Of a stretch of 23,984 nucleotides of DNA, positions 14,514 to 22,890 are shown piece after piece. A model generated the notes under the pieces. It was not told the DNA's origin. It saw nothing but the letters and a program-made list of their open reading frames with translations, and ran no database searches. Both the position numbers and the translations under genes were made by a program. The stretch's first letter is position 1; the number at the start of each line of letters is the position of its first letter. Source of the stretch: Gammaproteobacteria bacterium (GTDB lineage Bacteria; Pseudomonadota; Gammaproteobacteria; Chromatiales; Chromatiaceae); assembly GCA_019136395.1 (NCBI GenBank), contig JAGVUH010000198.1:1-23984 (forward strand), in the 5' to 3' direction.

Positions 14514-17275
14514 ACGCCCTCCGCCGCGACGTGCAGGAAGTCGAGGAGGACCTGGTGCTCCCTGACCACTTCCCCCAGATCCCAGACCTGTAGGGCCAAG
14601 CGCGAGTTGCGGCGGTGAGCCGCCCAACGCAGCCCATCACTGACCAGAACGTCACGCAGACCCGCCGCGGCGCAGATTTCATCCAGCCAGCCAAGCAGGG
14701 GCTCGGTCAGGGGCTGAGAAAGGTCCTCGACCAGGAGCAGTAGCCGCACCGGTTGGCGGTGGATGCTCGTGCCCAGTCGCTCGGTATGCTGTAAAGGGTA
14801 AGCCACGACGTGGGCGGGTGCCGTGGACGCATCCCCGACCGGGGTTGGTTCCAGTTCGTAGCCCAGGGCGGTACAGACACGCTCGAACCACAGGGGGCGG
14901 AGTTGGAGATAGGCACCGGCCAGGCGCTGCACCATCTCGCCACGCTGGTTCACCAAGGTCTGGAGTTCTGCCTGGATGGCGGTCGGCGTGGCTCGCCGTT
15001 CATGCTGAAGCGTGGCGGCGCCAAGCTCCCCAAGATCGAGCACCAGATCCCCCATGGTATGCCGGCGCCGTCGTTCACGGCTCATCGCCAGGACCGCCGC
15101 CGCATCCACCCGCCCCGCCTGATCGGCATGGAGATCGCCCAGCAGGTCTTCGGCCAATTCCCGCCACAGGACGCGGACTGGCCAACCCGGCGGGGCCTCG
15201 ATCTCCAGGGGGAGAGGAGCGGTGGGGGCCTCGGCCTCATCCCAAGCCGCCAGATCCTGAGGCGGCACCATGGCCAGGCCTTCCGCTCCCGGGGTGATGA
15301 CCTGGTCTGCGAGCTTGAGGCGCCACTGAGCAGGGGGGGGAGCCGGTGGCGCGGCGATCACCTCGCACACCAGGCGCTCGGGGGCAATGCGGGTCCGGTC
15401 GTGCAGAATCTGGACGGCATGGGGTCCCAGGGAGAGGCTATCCAGACGGACTAGATGGCGCGATCCCAGCGGCAGCGGCAGAACCTGGTGGCCACTAGGG
15501 CCATGCACGAACAAAGTGGCCGTCCCGGGGGCCTCGATGTCCGGACCCTCAACCCGCACCACGGGGGCCTGATCGGCCAGAAAGCAGGGATAGACAAGCC
15601 CTTTGGGATTGAAGCGCCAGGCTACGGGGGGCACCAGCACCCAATCGAGCGCGGCCTGCGTTTCCCCCACCTCCAGCTCCAGGTCCCTGAGCAGGGTGGT
15701 TATCTCCGCGGGCAGGGTGGTTCGCACCTCTAACTCCCATAGCCACCATCCCGGCCCCAGGGGCGAGACGGCTGGCCGCTGCGCCAGGGTCGTGAGCAAC
15801 TCCTCGGCCAGCAACAACCGGTAACCCTGACCCGGGGAGAGTGTCTGGCTGGATACCTGCCGGCCAATACCCTCCGCATCCACCCGGAACACCGTGACCC
15901 TGGTACTGGGGAGGGCGGGGGTGTCCAGGGCCGAAACATCCACATCGGGATCATCCTCGAAACCGGCCGCCGTCCAGGTCCAGGGCGCCGAGGCCGGCAG
16001 CACGGGGACCCGCACTGGCCGCATGCGGAGGTTCGCGGCCAGGAGCCCTTGGTCCAGGTCGGTACCCTTGAGTCGAAGTTGCTTGACGAAGCGCCATAAG
16101 CCCAACAGGGGGCCCACTTCGAGGTGTAAGCCACCCGCCTCGGCCGGAAGGCAGACCAGCTCCGCTCGCCACTCGGCTCGCGCGGCGGCCGCCGCTGCGG
16201 CATCCGCCTCGTCATCCAGGTCACCGACGGGCACCGGTGCAAAGAAGCGGGCGAGGTGATCGGCCAAGGACTGGTTGATCTCGGCCAGGGCCTCCGGAGA
16301 GGACAGATCGCGCCGGCCGGGTCGTCGCGCGGGGCGGGGCCGACGGGCGAAATCTTCCAGCCGCAGGGCATCCACGACCTTGGCCACCACCGTGATCTGC
16401 GCCTCCTCGGCGACCTCAAGGGCGATGTCCGGATAGCGCGCCTTATCGGGATTCAGCGACACCAGGCTGATACGCTGGTGCCGTCCCTCGGCGTCCCGCT
16501 GATCGGCGCGATACTTCTTGACCGCGTAATGGCCCGTCTCCGGGTCGGTGAAAGCCCCCCGCACCAGGACGTTGAGATTTTGTCGCGTCCCGGCAGGCCA
16601 CCACTCAAAGATGGCATAGCCGCCATCCACCAGTCCGCTGCGCCCGTCGTCCATGCTGTGCCCCTCGATCCGGGCGACGAACTGGCGTGGATTGAGCTTG
16701 TGACCGGTGGAGACCGCCAGCCAACCCAGGGGCGCGATCACCTCCTCCTGGGCGGCCCGGCCCCAGTCCCCGGCAGGCAGGGAGGCCGCCGCGGCCCGGA
16801 GACTGTAGACCGGCAGATGGGTTTGGTATTTCTCCAGATCCCCCACTTGATCCTCAATCAGGGGGGTCGTGCTCAGTTCCCGCGCCGCGAGGCGCAGCTT
16901 GCCGCCATCCAGCACAAAGCGGGGATCGGCGGTGCAAAAGACGCAGTGGCGGTGAATCCGTGCCTCCAGCTCCCGGAGGGCCTCCTCCAAGTCAGGAGGG
17001 TGCCGGGGATCCTGGTGGAGTTGCTGGAAAAGAGCATCATTGGCCAGAAAGCTCGTCGATACGATCCACTGCCCCCACGGGGTGGGACGAAAGCGCAGGT
17101 CCTCGCGGAGCCGGGCATCCTGGCCCAGGTGCCAGTGGCTGTCGCGAAGCAAAGCCTCTTCCGTCAGACTCAGACGCGTCAATAGGGCCCGCTCGACCAG
17201 GGGATCGAAGGAAGCACGCGTCGCCACCCAAGCGGGGAGCGATCGCGCGGCTGGCGTGACGGTGGCTGGCGTCAT
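14510..17275 (-). CDS. Large protein with S24 (LexA/UmuD-like) peptidase domain, 921 aa
   Basis: Residues 154-275 carry the S24 fold: LPVYSLRAAAASLP (154-167); FVARIEGHSMDDG (199-211) with the nucleophile position at Ser207; LVDGGYAIF (215-223); NVLVRGAFTDPETG (235-248); and HYAVKKYR (249-256) with the general-base Lys at 253. This variant, with a long loop before the Lys-strand, resembles the S24-like domains attached to some DEAD/DEAH and DUF3427 helicases. Residues 1-150 are of unknown fold and contain Cys/His (HRHCVFC, 108-114). After an Ala-rich linker (358-370) the rest is beta-rich, perhaps Ig-like, with no NTPase motif; a C-terminal alpha/beta region includes VRLLLLVEDLSQPL. The start ATG at 17275 overlaps the McrC stop and has GGGAGGG upstream. 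Possible role: sensor or scaffold of the system. Whether it self-cleaves is unknown. The S24 call is good; the remainder is unidentified. Confidence 0.8.
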   Translation of the reverse strand: MTPATVTPAARSLPAWVATRASFDPLVERALLTRLSLTEEALLRDSHWHLGQDARLREDLRFRPTPWGQWIVSTSFLANDALFQQLHQDPRHPPDLEEALRELEARIHRHCVFCTADPRFVLDGGKLRLAARELSTTPLIEDQVGDLEKYQTHLPVYSLRAAAASLPAGDWGRAAQEEVIAPLGWLAVSTGHKLNPRQFVARIEGHSMDDGRSGLVDGGYAIFEWWPAGTRQNLNVLVRGAFTDPETGHYAVKKYRADQRDAEGRHQRISLVSLNPDKARYPDIALEVAEEAQITVVAKVVDALRLEDFARRPRPARRPGRRDLSSPEALAEINQSLADHLARFFAPVPVGDLDDEADAAAAAAARAEWRAELVCLPAEAGGLHLEVGPLLGLWRFVKQLRLKGTDLDQGLLAANLRMRPVRVPVLPASAPWTWTAAGFEDDPDVDVSALDTPALPSTRVTVFRVDAEGIGRQVSSQTLSPGQGYRLLLAEELLTTLAQRPAVSPLGPGWWLWELEVRTTLPAEITTLLRDLELEVGETQAALDWVLVPPVAWRFNPKGLVYPCFLADQAPVVRVEGPDIEAPGTATLFVHGPSGHQVLPLPLGSRHLVRLDSLSLGPHAVQILHDRTRIAPERLVCEVIAAPPAPPPAQWRLKLADQVITPGAEGLAMVPPQDLAAWDEAEAPTAPLPLEIEAPPGWPVRVLWRELAEDLLGDLHADQAGRVDAAAVLAMSRERRRRHTMGDLVLDLGELGAATLQHERRATPTAIQAELQTLVNQRGEMVQRLAGAYLQLRPLWFERVCTALGYELEPTPVGDASTAPAHVVAYPLQHTERLGTSIHRQPVRLLLLVEDLSQPLTEPLLGWLDEICAAAGLRDVLVSDGLRWAAHRRNSRLALQVWDLGEVVREHQVLLDFLHVAAEGV

Positions 17276-18693
17276 GTCGCCCTCCCGACGGCAACAGGAT
17301 CGTTGAGGTCCATACCCAGGTTCAGCCCCTCGCGCAGAATGGCGGCCAATTCCCGGGCCAGGGAGGCACGTTCGGCCTCCTGGTGCAGGTTGCGGTGCAA
17401 GCGCACATGGCGAATCGCCACCCGCTCCTGGCTGAGGCCCTGGGCGTCCAGGACATCGAAATCACGGGGTTCCAGTCCGGGGGAATGGGGATAGAGGAGC
17501 ACGCTGCGCGCGCAGCCGTATCGCCGGGTATAGGCGTAGAGCTGATAGAGGTCGGCCTCGGTGACACCGCCGCGACCGCGCCGCCCGGGGGCGAGGAGTT
17601 TCCATTTGGTGTCCATGACCAGGCGCCGGCCACCGGGGCCAAGGACGAACAGGTCCGGCTCCAGACGCAGCACCCCCAGGCCTTCGCTCGTCATCAGATG
17701 ACGCTTGTGTTGCCCCCCTTGGGGATGGACCTCCACCTCCGTCAACCCCGGGGCGACATGGCGGCGCAGAAAGGCGGCCACGAAACGCTCGAAGACCTTG
17801 TTCATGTCGAACAGCAGGGAAAAGGTCGGGGTGGCGCCGGCCTGGATGGTGGGGCTCCGGCCCGCCAGCAGCAGGCGGCAGAAGCGCAAGACGTCCGCGA
17901 AGCGCTCGTTCTGACGATTGATGGCGATGCGGCCAAAGTCCGTTTCCTGGATAGCGGTGTCTGGTACGCCATCAAGCAACAGCAGGCACTGCCGCAGGGC
18001 ATCCTGGGTGGCTGGGGAGCGCGTATAGTCGAGCAGCACCCGGCAGGAGGCCCGGAAAATCCGGTTCATCAGGGTGTCTTCGGAAAACTCGTCGAACCGG
18101 CAGTAAAAGCGTTCCCGATGAACCTGGTTGCGGAGAATCTGACGTGGGACGTGGAGCTTGCCCTTGAAGCGGCGCAGATCGGCCTCCCGTTCCTGATAGG
18201 CACGTTCCGGCCCCCGGAGCAGTTCCTGCCGCAGGCGATCGGCGAAGATGGCGGCCAGGGTTTCCGACAAGGGGGCTTGACGGATGGCCAGACGGGCCAC
18301 GTCGCGACTGCGCACCGGCACGTCTCCGCAGATGGCCAGCATGTAGAGCAGGTTCCGCCGTGCCGCGTACCGGGCCTCCTCGCCGTCAGGCCCGGGCTGA
18401 AGCTCAGCCCCAGTGCCGGTCCCCACGGGAGGGGTCGCACCGGCCAAGGCATCGATCTTGGGCAGGATCTCGATCTGCACCCCCGGTATCTGCACCACGC
18501 CGACCCATTGGGTGGCGCGGGCGTAACCGTCGGACCAGTCGAAGATGCGCTGGGCCGGCTCGCGCTGGGCGCAATCGTAGGTGTGCAGGCGGTCGTACAG
18601 GTGACCCTCCAGGCCCCCGGCACCTTCTGCGCCACTTATGGTCGCTGATTGGCGCTCGATGCGACTGTGCTCGCTCACCACCAGGCGTCTCAA
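17272..18693 (-). CDS. mcrC: McrC-like PD-(D/E)XK subunit of a type IV restriction module, 473 aa
   Basis: McrC proteins have an N-terminal beta domain followed by a C-terminal nuclease. Here the N-terminus RRLVVSEHSRIE leads to VQIPGVQIEILPKID (67-81), the usual McrC core strand. FKGKLHVPRQI (176-186) and RFDEFSEDTLMNRIF (199-213) are also family landmarks. The nuclease has FDMNKVFERFVAAFLR (295-310), the Asp of LEPDLFV (D347), MDTKWK (D361, K363) and DLYQLYAYTR (381-390), so the active site looks complete. The start codon appears to be TTG at 18693, four bases after the McrB stop, with a purine-rich GGGGGGTGA before it; no better ATG exists. It works with McrB, which supplies GTP-driven motion and target recognition, to cut modified DNA. 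It is followed by the S24 gene with an ATGA overlap. Confidence 0.9.
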   Translation of the reverse strand: MRRLVVSEHSRIERQSATISGAEGAGGLEGHLYDRLHTYDCAQREPAQRIFDWSDGYARATQWVGVVQIPGVQIEILPKIDALAGATPPVGTGTGAELQPGPDGEEARYAARRNLLYMLAICGDVPVRSRDVARLAIRQAPLSETLAAIFADRLRQELLRGPERAYQEREADLRRFKGKLHVPRQILRNQVHRERFYCRFDEFSEDTLMNRIFRASCRVLLDYTRSPATQDALRQCLLLLDGVPDTAIQETDFGRIAINRQNERFADVLRFCRLLLAGRSPTIQAGATPTFSLLFDMNKVFERFVAAFLRRHVAPGLTEVEVHPQGGQHKRHLMTSEGLGVLRLEPDLFVLGPGGRRLVMDTKWKLLAPGRRGRGGVTEADLYQLYAYTRRYGCARSVLLYPHSPGLEPRDFDVLDAQGLSQERVAIRHVRLHRNLHQEAERASLARELAAILREGLNLGMDLNDPVAVGRAT

Positions 18694-18697
18694 ATGG

Positions 18698-21421
18698 TCA
18701 CCCCCCGCTTGCTAGTTGCGCGGTGGTTGATGCGGATGATCCCGAGGCAAGCAGCTCCCCCAAGCGCTCTTGATAACTGGCGGCGTCAAGGGCCAGGACG
18801 CCGAGGAAGGTGCGATAGAGGTCTTCCGGGGACAGGTCGCCGCGCTGGAAAGCCCCCCGCACCTGGTAATCCACCCGATCCTCGTAATCGTCATGGTCAA
18901 AGCCCAGGGTCTCCACCTCGGGGAAGGTCCTGGCGGTAATGATTGGGTGGGCATAGGCCTTGCCTGACGGGCCGGTAGCGAGCAGGTGTGGGGCCTTGTG
19001 CCTTTTGGGCATGCCCACTTCGTCATAGGGACAGCCCAGGACGATACAGATCTTGTCCCAGGCACCATAGAAATATTCCTGGAGCATGGGGATCAGGCGG
19101 TCCCGGAAGACCAGCCGCAGCGATTCGACGTCCGTTAGATCGAGGAAATAGGAATGCCCGAGTTGGTGGTCCCGGTCGTACAAGAAGCGAATGCGGTCGT
19201 TGAGGGTGTCGAACAGGTCCGCCACCAGCGCGATGAAGGCCTTGTGGGGTATGCGCTCCCGCAGGACCTCACGGATGATACCGGCGTCGGGCATCAACTC
19301 CTCGAAGGTGAAGCGCCGACGGAGGGCCACATCCATCAGCGCGATGGACCGGTCGGCGGTGTTCATGGTCCCGAGGACGTGCAGGTTGGGCGGGACCGCG
19401 AACCGATGATGCGGGGTGTAGGACAGCGGCAACTTCAGCTCGTTGCGGGCCGCCAGGCGCTTGTCAGGCTCCAGCAGGGTGATCAACTCGCCCAGGATCT
19501 TGCTCATGTTGCCGCGGTTGATCTCGTCGATGATCAACACGTACTGCGGCGAGCGCGCCGAGAAGGAGAAGGTGGCCGAGGGCCCCGGCTTGTCCAGGGC
19601 CTGCTGGACCCGTGCCGTACGGTCGATCAACTCGGCCTTGCGCGCCCCGGCCGTCCGACTCAGGTCGAGGAGCTGGGTGTAGACGAGTAAGAGCGCGGTG
19701 TAGTGGTTGCCGCCGGTGCCGCCCTTCTCCCGGGCAAAGAGCTGGGTGGTCTTCTCGTAGGTGAATTGCTTGGGATCTGGCCCCAGCTCTTGGCGGTGTT
19801 TCCAGTAGAGAAAGGCATTCTCCCGCGAGGCCGTCTGGTGCCCCTCCTCCAGGGCGAGGAGATTGTTCTCCGCATCGACCTGGCAGGGCGTCGACCAGAT
19901 GCTGCCCTGACTGCTCAGCGAGAGCTGATAGGTCTTGCCGCTCAAAGCCTTGACGATTCGCGTCCCCTCGCTGCCCAGGTCACGGACCAGTTGCTCCCAG
20001 AGTTCGTCGAAGTCGGGCTGGGCGCTTTCGGTACGCAGCCCCTCCGCCGCGGCGCGCAGGGCGATCCGCTTGAAGACCCCGTCATGGATCTCGTAGCGAA
20101 CCTGGGCATCGGCTCCCTGATCCAGCACCGGACGGATGCCCTCCACGAACTCCTCGTAGCCATAGGCCTGGTGGAAGGTCACGAACTCGATCTGGCCGCG
20201 TGCCTGGTGCTCGCGAAACAGGGGTAGCAGCCCCTTGTCCCTCAGCCCTTCCAGCTTGTCGGGACCCAAGATCACCTCGAGCGCGCGCCGTACCGTCCGG
20301 TAGGTCTTGCCCGTGCCCGGTGGGCCGTAAAGGATAATATTGGACGGCTCGCAGGGCGGCGGGAGCGGCTCGGGCCGAGGCGTCACTTCCGAGGCGGAGG
20401 GTGTCGGACTTGGCGGTGGCGCGCTTGGCGGGACGGTTGCGAGCCTCTCCACCCGGCGCGCTACCGGCGGCAGCTGGCCCCACATCTTTTGACGATCGGC
20501 AGCGTCCAGCAGCATCACCTCGGTGGTCGGGTTGACCAGCAGCACCGAGGGGAAATTGACCGGCACCTGGTTCCAGGCATACTGCCCCGGCTCGACGTTG
20601 GTGAGTGTCCCCAGGGCGCGCACCTCGCCCTCGACCAGCAGGGCGATCTGGTCCCCCTCCGCCAGATCCGCCGCCCTGAGCAGGTTGTCGAGGAAGGGGT
20701 CCACATCTTCCGGCTCGACCTGCCGCTTGTTACACAGCGCCTCGATCGCCTCAGGGTCCTGGATGGTCCAAGCCAAGGGGACCGCCCAGGCGCGCGGAGT
20801 GCGATCGCGCGCGGCATCCCAGGCTTCCCAGAGATGCCGGCCGACTTCGAGCACGTCCCCACCCGCCAGGTGGCGCTCCAGCAGCGTCTCGTACATGACG
20901 TGGTAGGGGGTGCTGCCCAGCCGGGCACCCGGGTCGATGCTGCGGTAGTGATAGAACAGCATCTCCTTCTTATAGATCGGAAGCAGCAGCGGTTTGGCCC
21001 GGTCCTGGTAGAGAAAGGCAACCTTCCATTTCAGGACGGGGGCCAGGTCGATCTCCTCGATGCGCGCCAGCTTGCCTTCCTGGACCGCGTCAAGGACGCC
21101 GATCAGGCGGCCCCGGATGGTGGCGAAGGCCTCCGGCTCGGTTGCACCGTACTTGCTGAGCCAGGCATAGCGCTCGCCCCATACCCGACCGCCGCCGGGT
21201 TCCTTGGCCTCAGTCTTATCCCGGTAATAGATGCCAAACTTGAACGCCGACCCTCCCTTGATGTTGCCCAGTTTCTCCAACCGCGCCTCGATCCAATAGA
21301 TGAAGGCATCGTCCCGATCGGGGTTGGTGTAGTCCTCCAGCGTCATCTGGCGGACGCGCCCAGGGGGCCAGGCGGTCAGGAAATCCGACCAGAGGGTATT
21401 TCGCTCGGCGCTATCGGTCAT
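18698..21421 (-). CDS. mcrB: McrB-like AAA+ GTPase, 907 aa
   Basis: Motifs place this in the McrB family of AAA+ GTPases: Walker A GPPGTGKT (366-373), Walker B LIIDEINRG (629-637), the family signature MNTADRS (686-692) and RRRFTFEEL (701-709). EFVTFHQAYGYEEFVEGIRP (412-431) is also typical. The N-terminal 190 residues and a possible PUA/EVE-like beta segment (IALLVEGEVRALGTLTN, 259-275) probably recognise DNA or a modified base; they do not look like the E. coli K-12 McrB DNA-binding domain. A Pro-rich linker (330-360) separates them from the motor. About 250 residues lie between Walker A and B, much more than in E. coli McrB, so there is an inserted domain. The start ATG at 21421 overlaps the preceding gene and has GGAAGGGGAG before it. 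It pairs with the McrC-like gene just downstream. Confidence 0.9.
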   Translation of the reverse strand: MTDSAERNTLWSDFLTAWPPGRVRQMTLEDYTNPDRDDAFIYWIEARLEKLGNIKGGSAFKFGIYYRDKTEAKEPGGGRVWGERYAWLSKYGATEPEAFATIRGRLIGVLDAVQEGKLARIEEIDLAPVLKWKVAFLYQDRAKPLLLPIYKKEMLFYHYRSIDPGARLGSTPYHVMYETLLERHLAGGDVLEVGRHLWEAWDAARDRTPRAWAVPLAWTIQDPEAIEALCNKRQVEPEDVDPFLDNLLRAADLAEGDQIALLVEGEVRALGTLTNVEPGQYAWNQVPVNFPSVLLVNPTTEVMLLDAADRQKMWGQLPPVARRVERLATVPPSAPPPSPTPSASEVTPRPEPLPPPCEPSNIILYGPPGTGKTYRTVRRALEVILGPDKLEGLRDKGLLPLFREHQARGQIEFVTFHQAYGYEEFVEGIRPVLDQGADAQVRYEIHDGVFKRIALRAAAEGLRTESAQPDFDELWEQLVRDLGSEGTRIVKALSGKTYQLSLSSQGSIWSTPCQVDAENNLLALEEGHQTASRENAFLYWKHRQELGPDPKQFTYEKTTQLFAREKGGTGGNHYTALLLVYTQLLDLSRTAGARKAELIDRTARVQQALDKPGPSATFSFSARSPQYVLIIDEINRGNMSKILGELITLLEPDKRLAARNELKLPLSYTPHHRFAVPPNLHVLGTMNTADRSIALMDVALRRRFTFEELMPDAGIIREVLRERIPHKAFIALVADLFDTLNDRIRFLYDRDHQLGHSYFLDLTDVESLRLVFRDRLIPMLQEYFYGAWDKICIVLGCPYDEVGMPKRHKAPHLLATGPSGKAYAHPIITARTFPEVETLGFDHDDYEDRVDYQVRGAFQRGDLSPEDLYRTFLGVLALDAASYQERLGELLASGSSASTTAQLASGG

Positions 21422-22890
21422 CGGCTAGCTCCCCTTCCTGACCGTGCCGCCACCCAGGCCCGTCCTTTGGGCGTGATCCGATAGCGTTGCCGGCTACTGG
21501 TGGGCTTGTCAGGAATCGTCAGTTCTATCAGCTCAAGGTCTATAAGCCGCTGTAGGCCCTTCTTGAAGTTGCCGGTCCGGGACAGGTAGCCGGCGGCCAG
21601 GGCCAGTTCCTTGCCGCTGCGTTCGCCAGTGGAACAAGTCGTCAAAACGTCCCAATCCCGATCGGTCAGAGGGACTTGGGCCTCGACTTGGGCCTCGACT
21701 TGGGCCTCGACTTGGGCGGGCTTACCCGTTCCTGGCTGAAGGGGGAAACGAAACTCGATCCACAGCCCCGTCGGTTCATCCCGGAATTCCGGTGGCGGGA
21801 CGCCCGCGCTGACGCAGGCCTCCATCATCCGCTCGATCCCTCGTCCCCAGGCCTCGATCAGGCCCGCGCGGAAGAAGGCGTTGGCCAGATCGGGATTGAA
21901 GGGCTGCGAAGAATGTTTTTGCAGCAATTTCTCGATGGTCCAGTTGGATGGCAACTGGCCGGGATTCCAGATCATCAAACGGTCCGGATAGACGCTGATC
22001 TGAATCGGAATACCGCTGCCATAATCCTTGTGGACGATGGCGTTCAACACCGCTTCACGCAGCGCGGCCAGCGGCACGGGCCAGCTCTCGACCCGCTGAA
22101 GCCCCTCGTAGCTGATCCAGGCTCGGAGATACTTGGTCTTGAGGATCTCAACCGTCTGGCCCACCTGCCGGAGCAGATCACCCTGCACCTCATCCTGATA
22201 GCGAAGGTTGGCGTTATCCTGGAAGTAGCCGATCTTGACGCTGGCGCCGGTGAAGAAGCGCTCCGGTTCGGGATGAAACAACAGCACTGCGGCACGAGTC
22301 AGATAGGCGCCTTCAAGCAGGTGCAGTTTTTCCAGCAGGGTATGCTCGGTTTCGGCCAGCACGTTGTCGGACAAACGCTGGCTTTTGAGCGCTTGCTGGC
22401 GAAAGGCCTTGAGCGCCCCCAAGTCCAGGTCGCTCAGGGCGACACCCGGCAGCGGGACCCCATCCCAATGGCGACCATGTTTCCTCAGGAGAAAGCTGTC
22501 GAGGGCCGCACCCTTGAGGAGCTGATTGGTGCTCCCGGTCCGCAAAAAATACTCGCCCCGGCAACTGATGGGATTGGGGTAAGGATCGACGACGATCTCC
22601 AGGTACTCGCGTCCCTCCTCCTCCAACAGATTGATTTGCGGAAGAATCCCAAGAATATCCCGGATCTTGTTGGGTAGATCAACCAGCAGCCGGCGCGCAT
22701 CCGTTAAACCGACAACCTCCCCCTTATCGTTGCGACCGATAACCAGAACTCCACCCTCGGCATTGGCGAAGCCGGAAATCCATTTTAGGTATTCGTCCCG
22801 CCAGAGGGATTTCCACTCAGTGCGTTGGTGCTCGATCATGTCGATCTGATCCGGACAAGCCGATTTACCTGGTTCCCTCTCTTCAATCAT
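21418..22890 (-). CDS. Schlafen/AlbA_2 domain protein with HATPase (RecG-like C-terminal) and winged helix, 490 aa
   Basis: Residues 20-145 form an AlbA_2/Schlafen-type domain: EWKSLWRDEYLKWISGFAN, then AEGGVLVIGRNDKGEVVGL. Residues 265-385 form the HATPase_c_4 domain typical of these proteins: REAVLNAIVHKDYGSGIPI, LMIWNPGQLPSNW, and AFFRAGLIEAWGRGIERM. A VEAQ repeat linker follows, then a winged helix ending in RYRITPKGRAWVAARSG. Most members were annotated as putative transcriptional regulators. Some Schlafen-core proteins act in anti-phage systems as tRNA or nucleic-acid cleaving or sensing units. The ATG at 22890 overlaps the methylase stop (ATGA) without a clear Shine-Dalgarno, so translation probably depends on coupling; its own stop overlaps the McrB start. 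In this operon it may be a sensor/effector or a local regulator. Domain calls are solid, role uncertain. Confidence 0.88.
   Translation of the reverse strand: MIEEREPGKSACPDQIDMIEHQRTEWKSLWRDEYLKWISGFANAEGGVLVIGRNDKGEVVGLTDARRLLVDLPNKIRDILGILPQINLLEEEGREYLEIVVDPYPNPISCRGEYFLRTGSTNQLLKGAALDSFLLRKHGRHWDGVPLPGVALSDLDLGALKAFRQQALKSQRLSDNVLAETEHTLLEKLHLLEGAYLTRAAVLLFHPEPERFFTGASVKIGYFQDNANLRYQDEVQGDLLRQVGQTVEILKTKYLRAWISYEGLQRVESWPVPLAALREAVLNAIVHKDYGSGIPIQISVYPDRLMIWNPGQLPSNWTIEKLLQKHSSQPFNPDLANAFFRAGLIEAWGRGIERMMEACVSAGVPPPEFRDEPTGLWIEFRFPLQPGTGKPAQVEAQVEAQVEAQVPLTDRDWDVLTTCSTGERSGKELALAAGYLSRTGNFKKGLQRLIDLELIELTIPDKPTSSRQRYRITPKGRAWVAARSGRGASR
21673..21717 (-). repeat. 12-bp tandem repeat (3.75 copies) encoding VEAQ repeats
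   Basis: gacttgggcctc is repeated exactly from 21673 to 21717 on the plus strand. On the coding strand it gives four-residue units, (V/Q)EAQV, in a linker between the HATPase and the winged helix of the Schlafen-like protein. The unit is in frame, so copy-number change alters linker length without breaking the gene. Similar repeats are common in this protein family. Confidence 0.9.

Noticed and set aside
14514..14627. Upstream in-frame start for the 338-aa protein
   Set aside because: The extra 38 residues are Gly/Pro/Arg-rich. The ATG at 14513 gives an ATGA overlap and a Shine-Dalgarno.
16256..17185. 309-codon plus-strand open frame over the S24-domain gene
   Set aside because: No family pattern; the minus-strand frame holds the S24 motifs.
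17383..18648. 421-codon plus-strand open frame over mcrC
   Set aside because: Shadow of the McrC-like gene, whose minus-strand frame has the nuclease motifs and coupled start and stop.
21673..21717. CRISPR-like array
   Set aside because: A 12-bp unit in direct contact with no spacers and in frame inside a coding gene; it is a simple tandem repeat.
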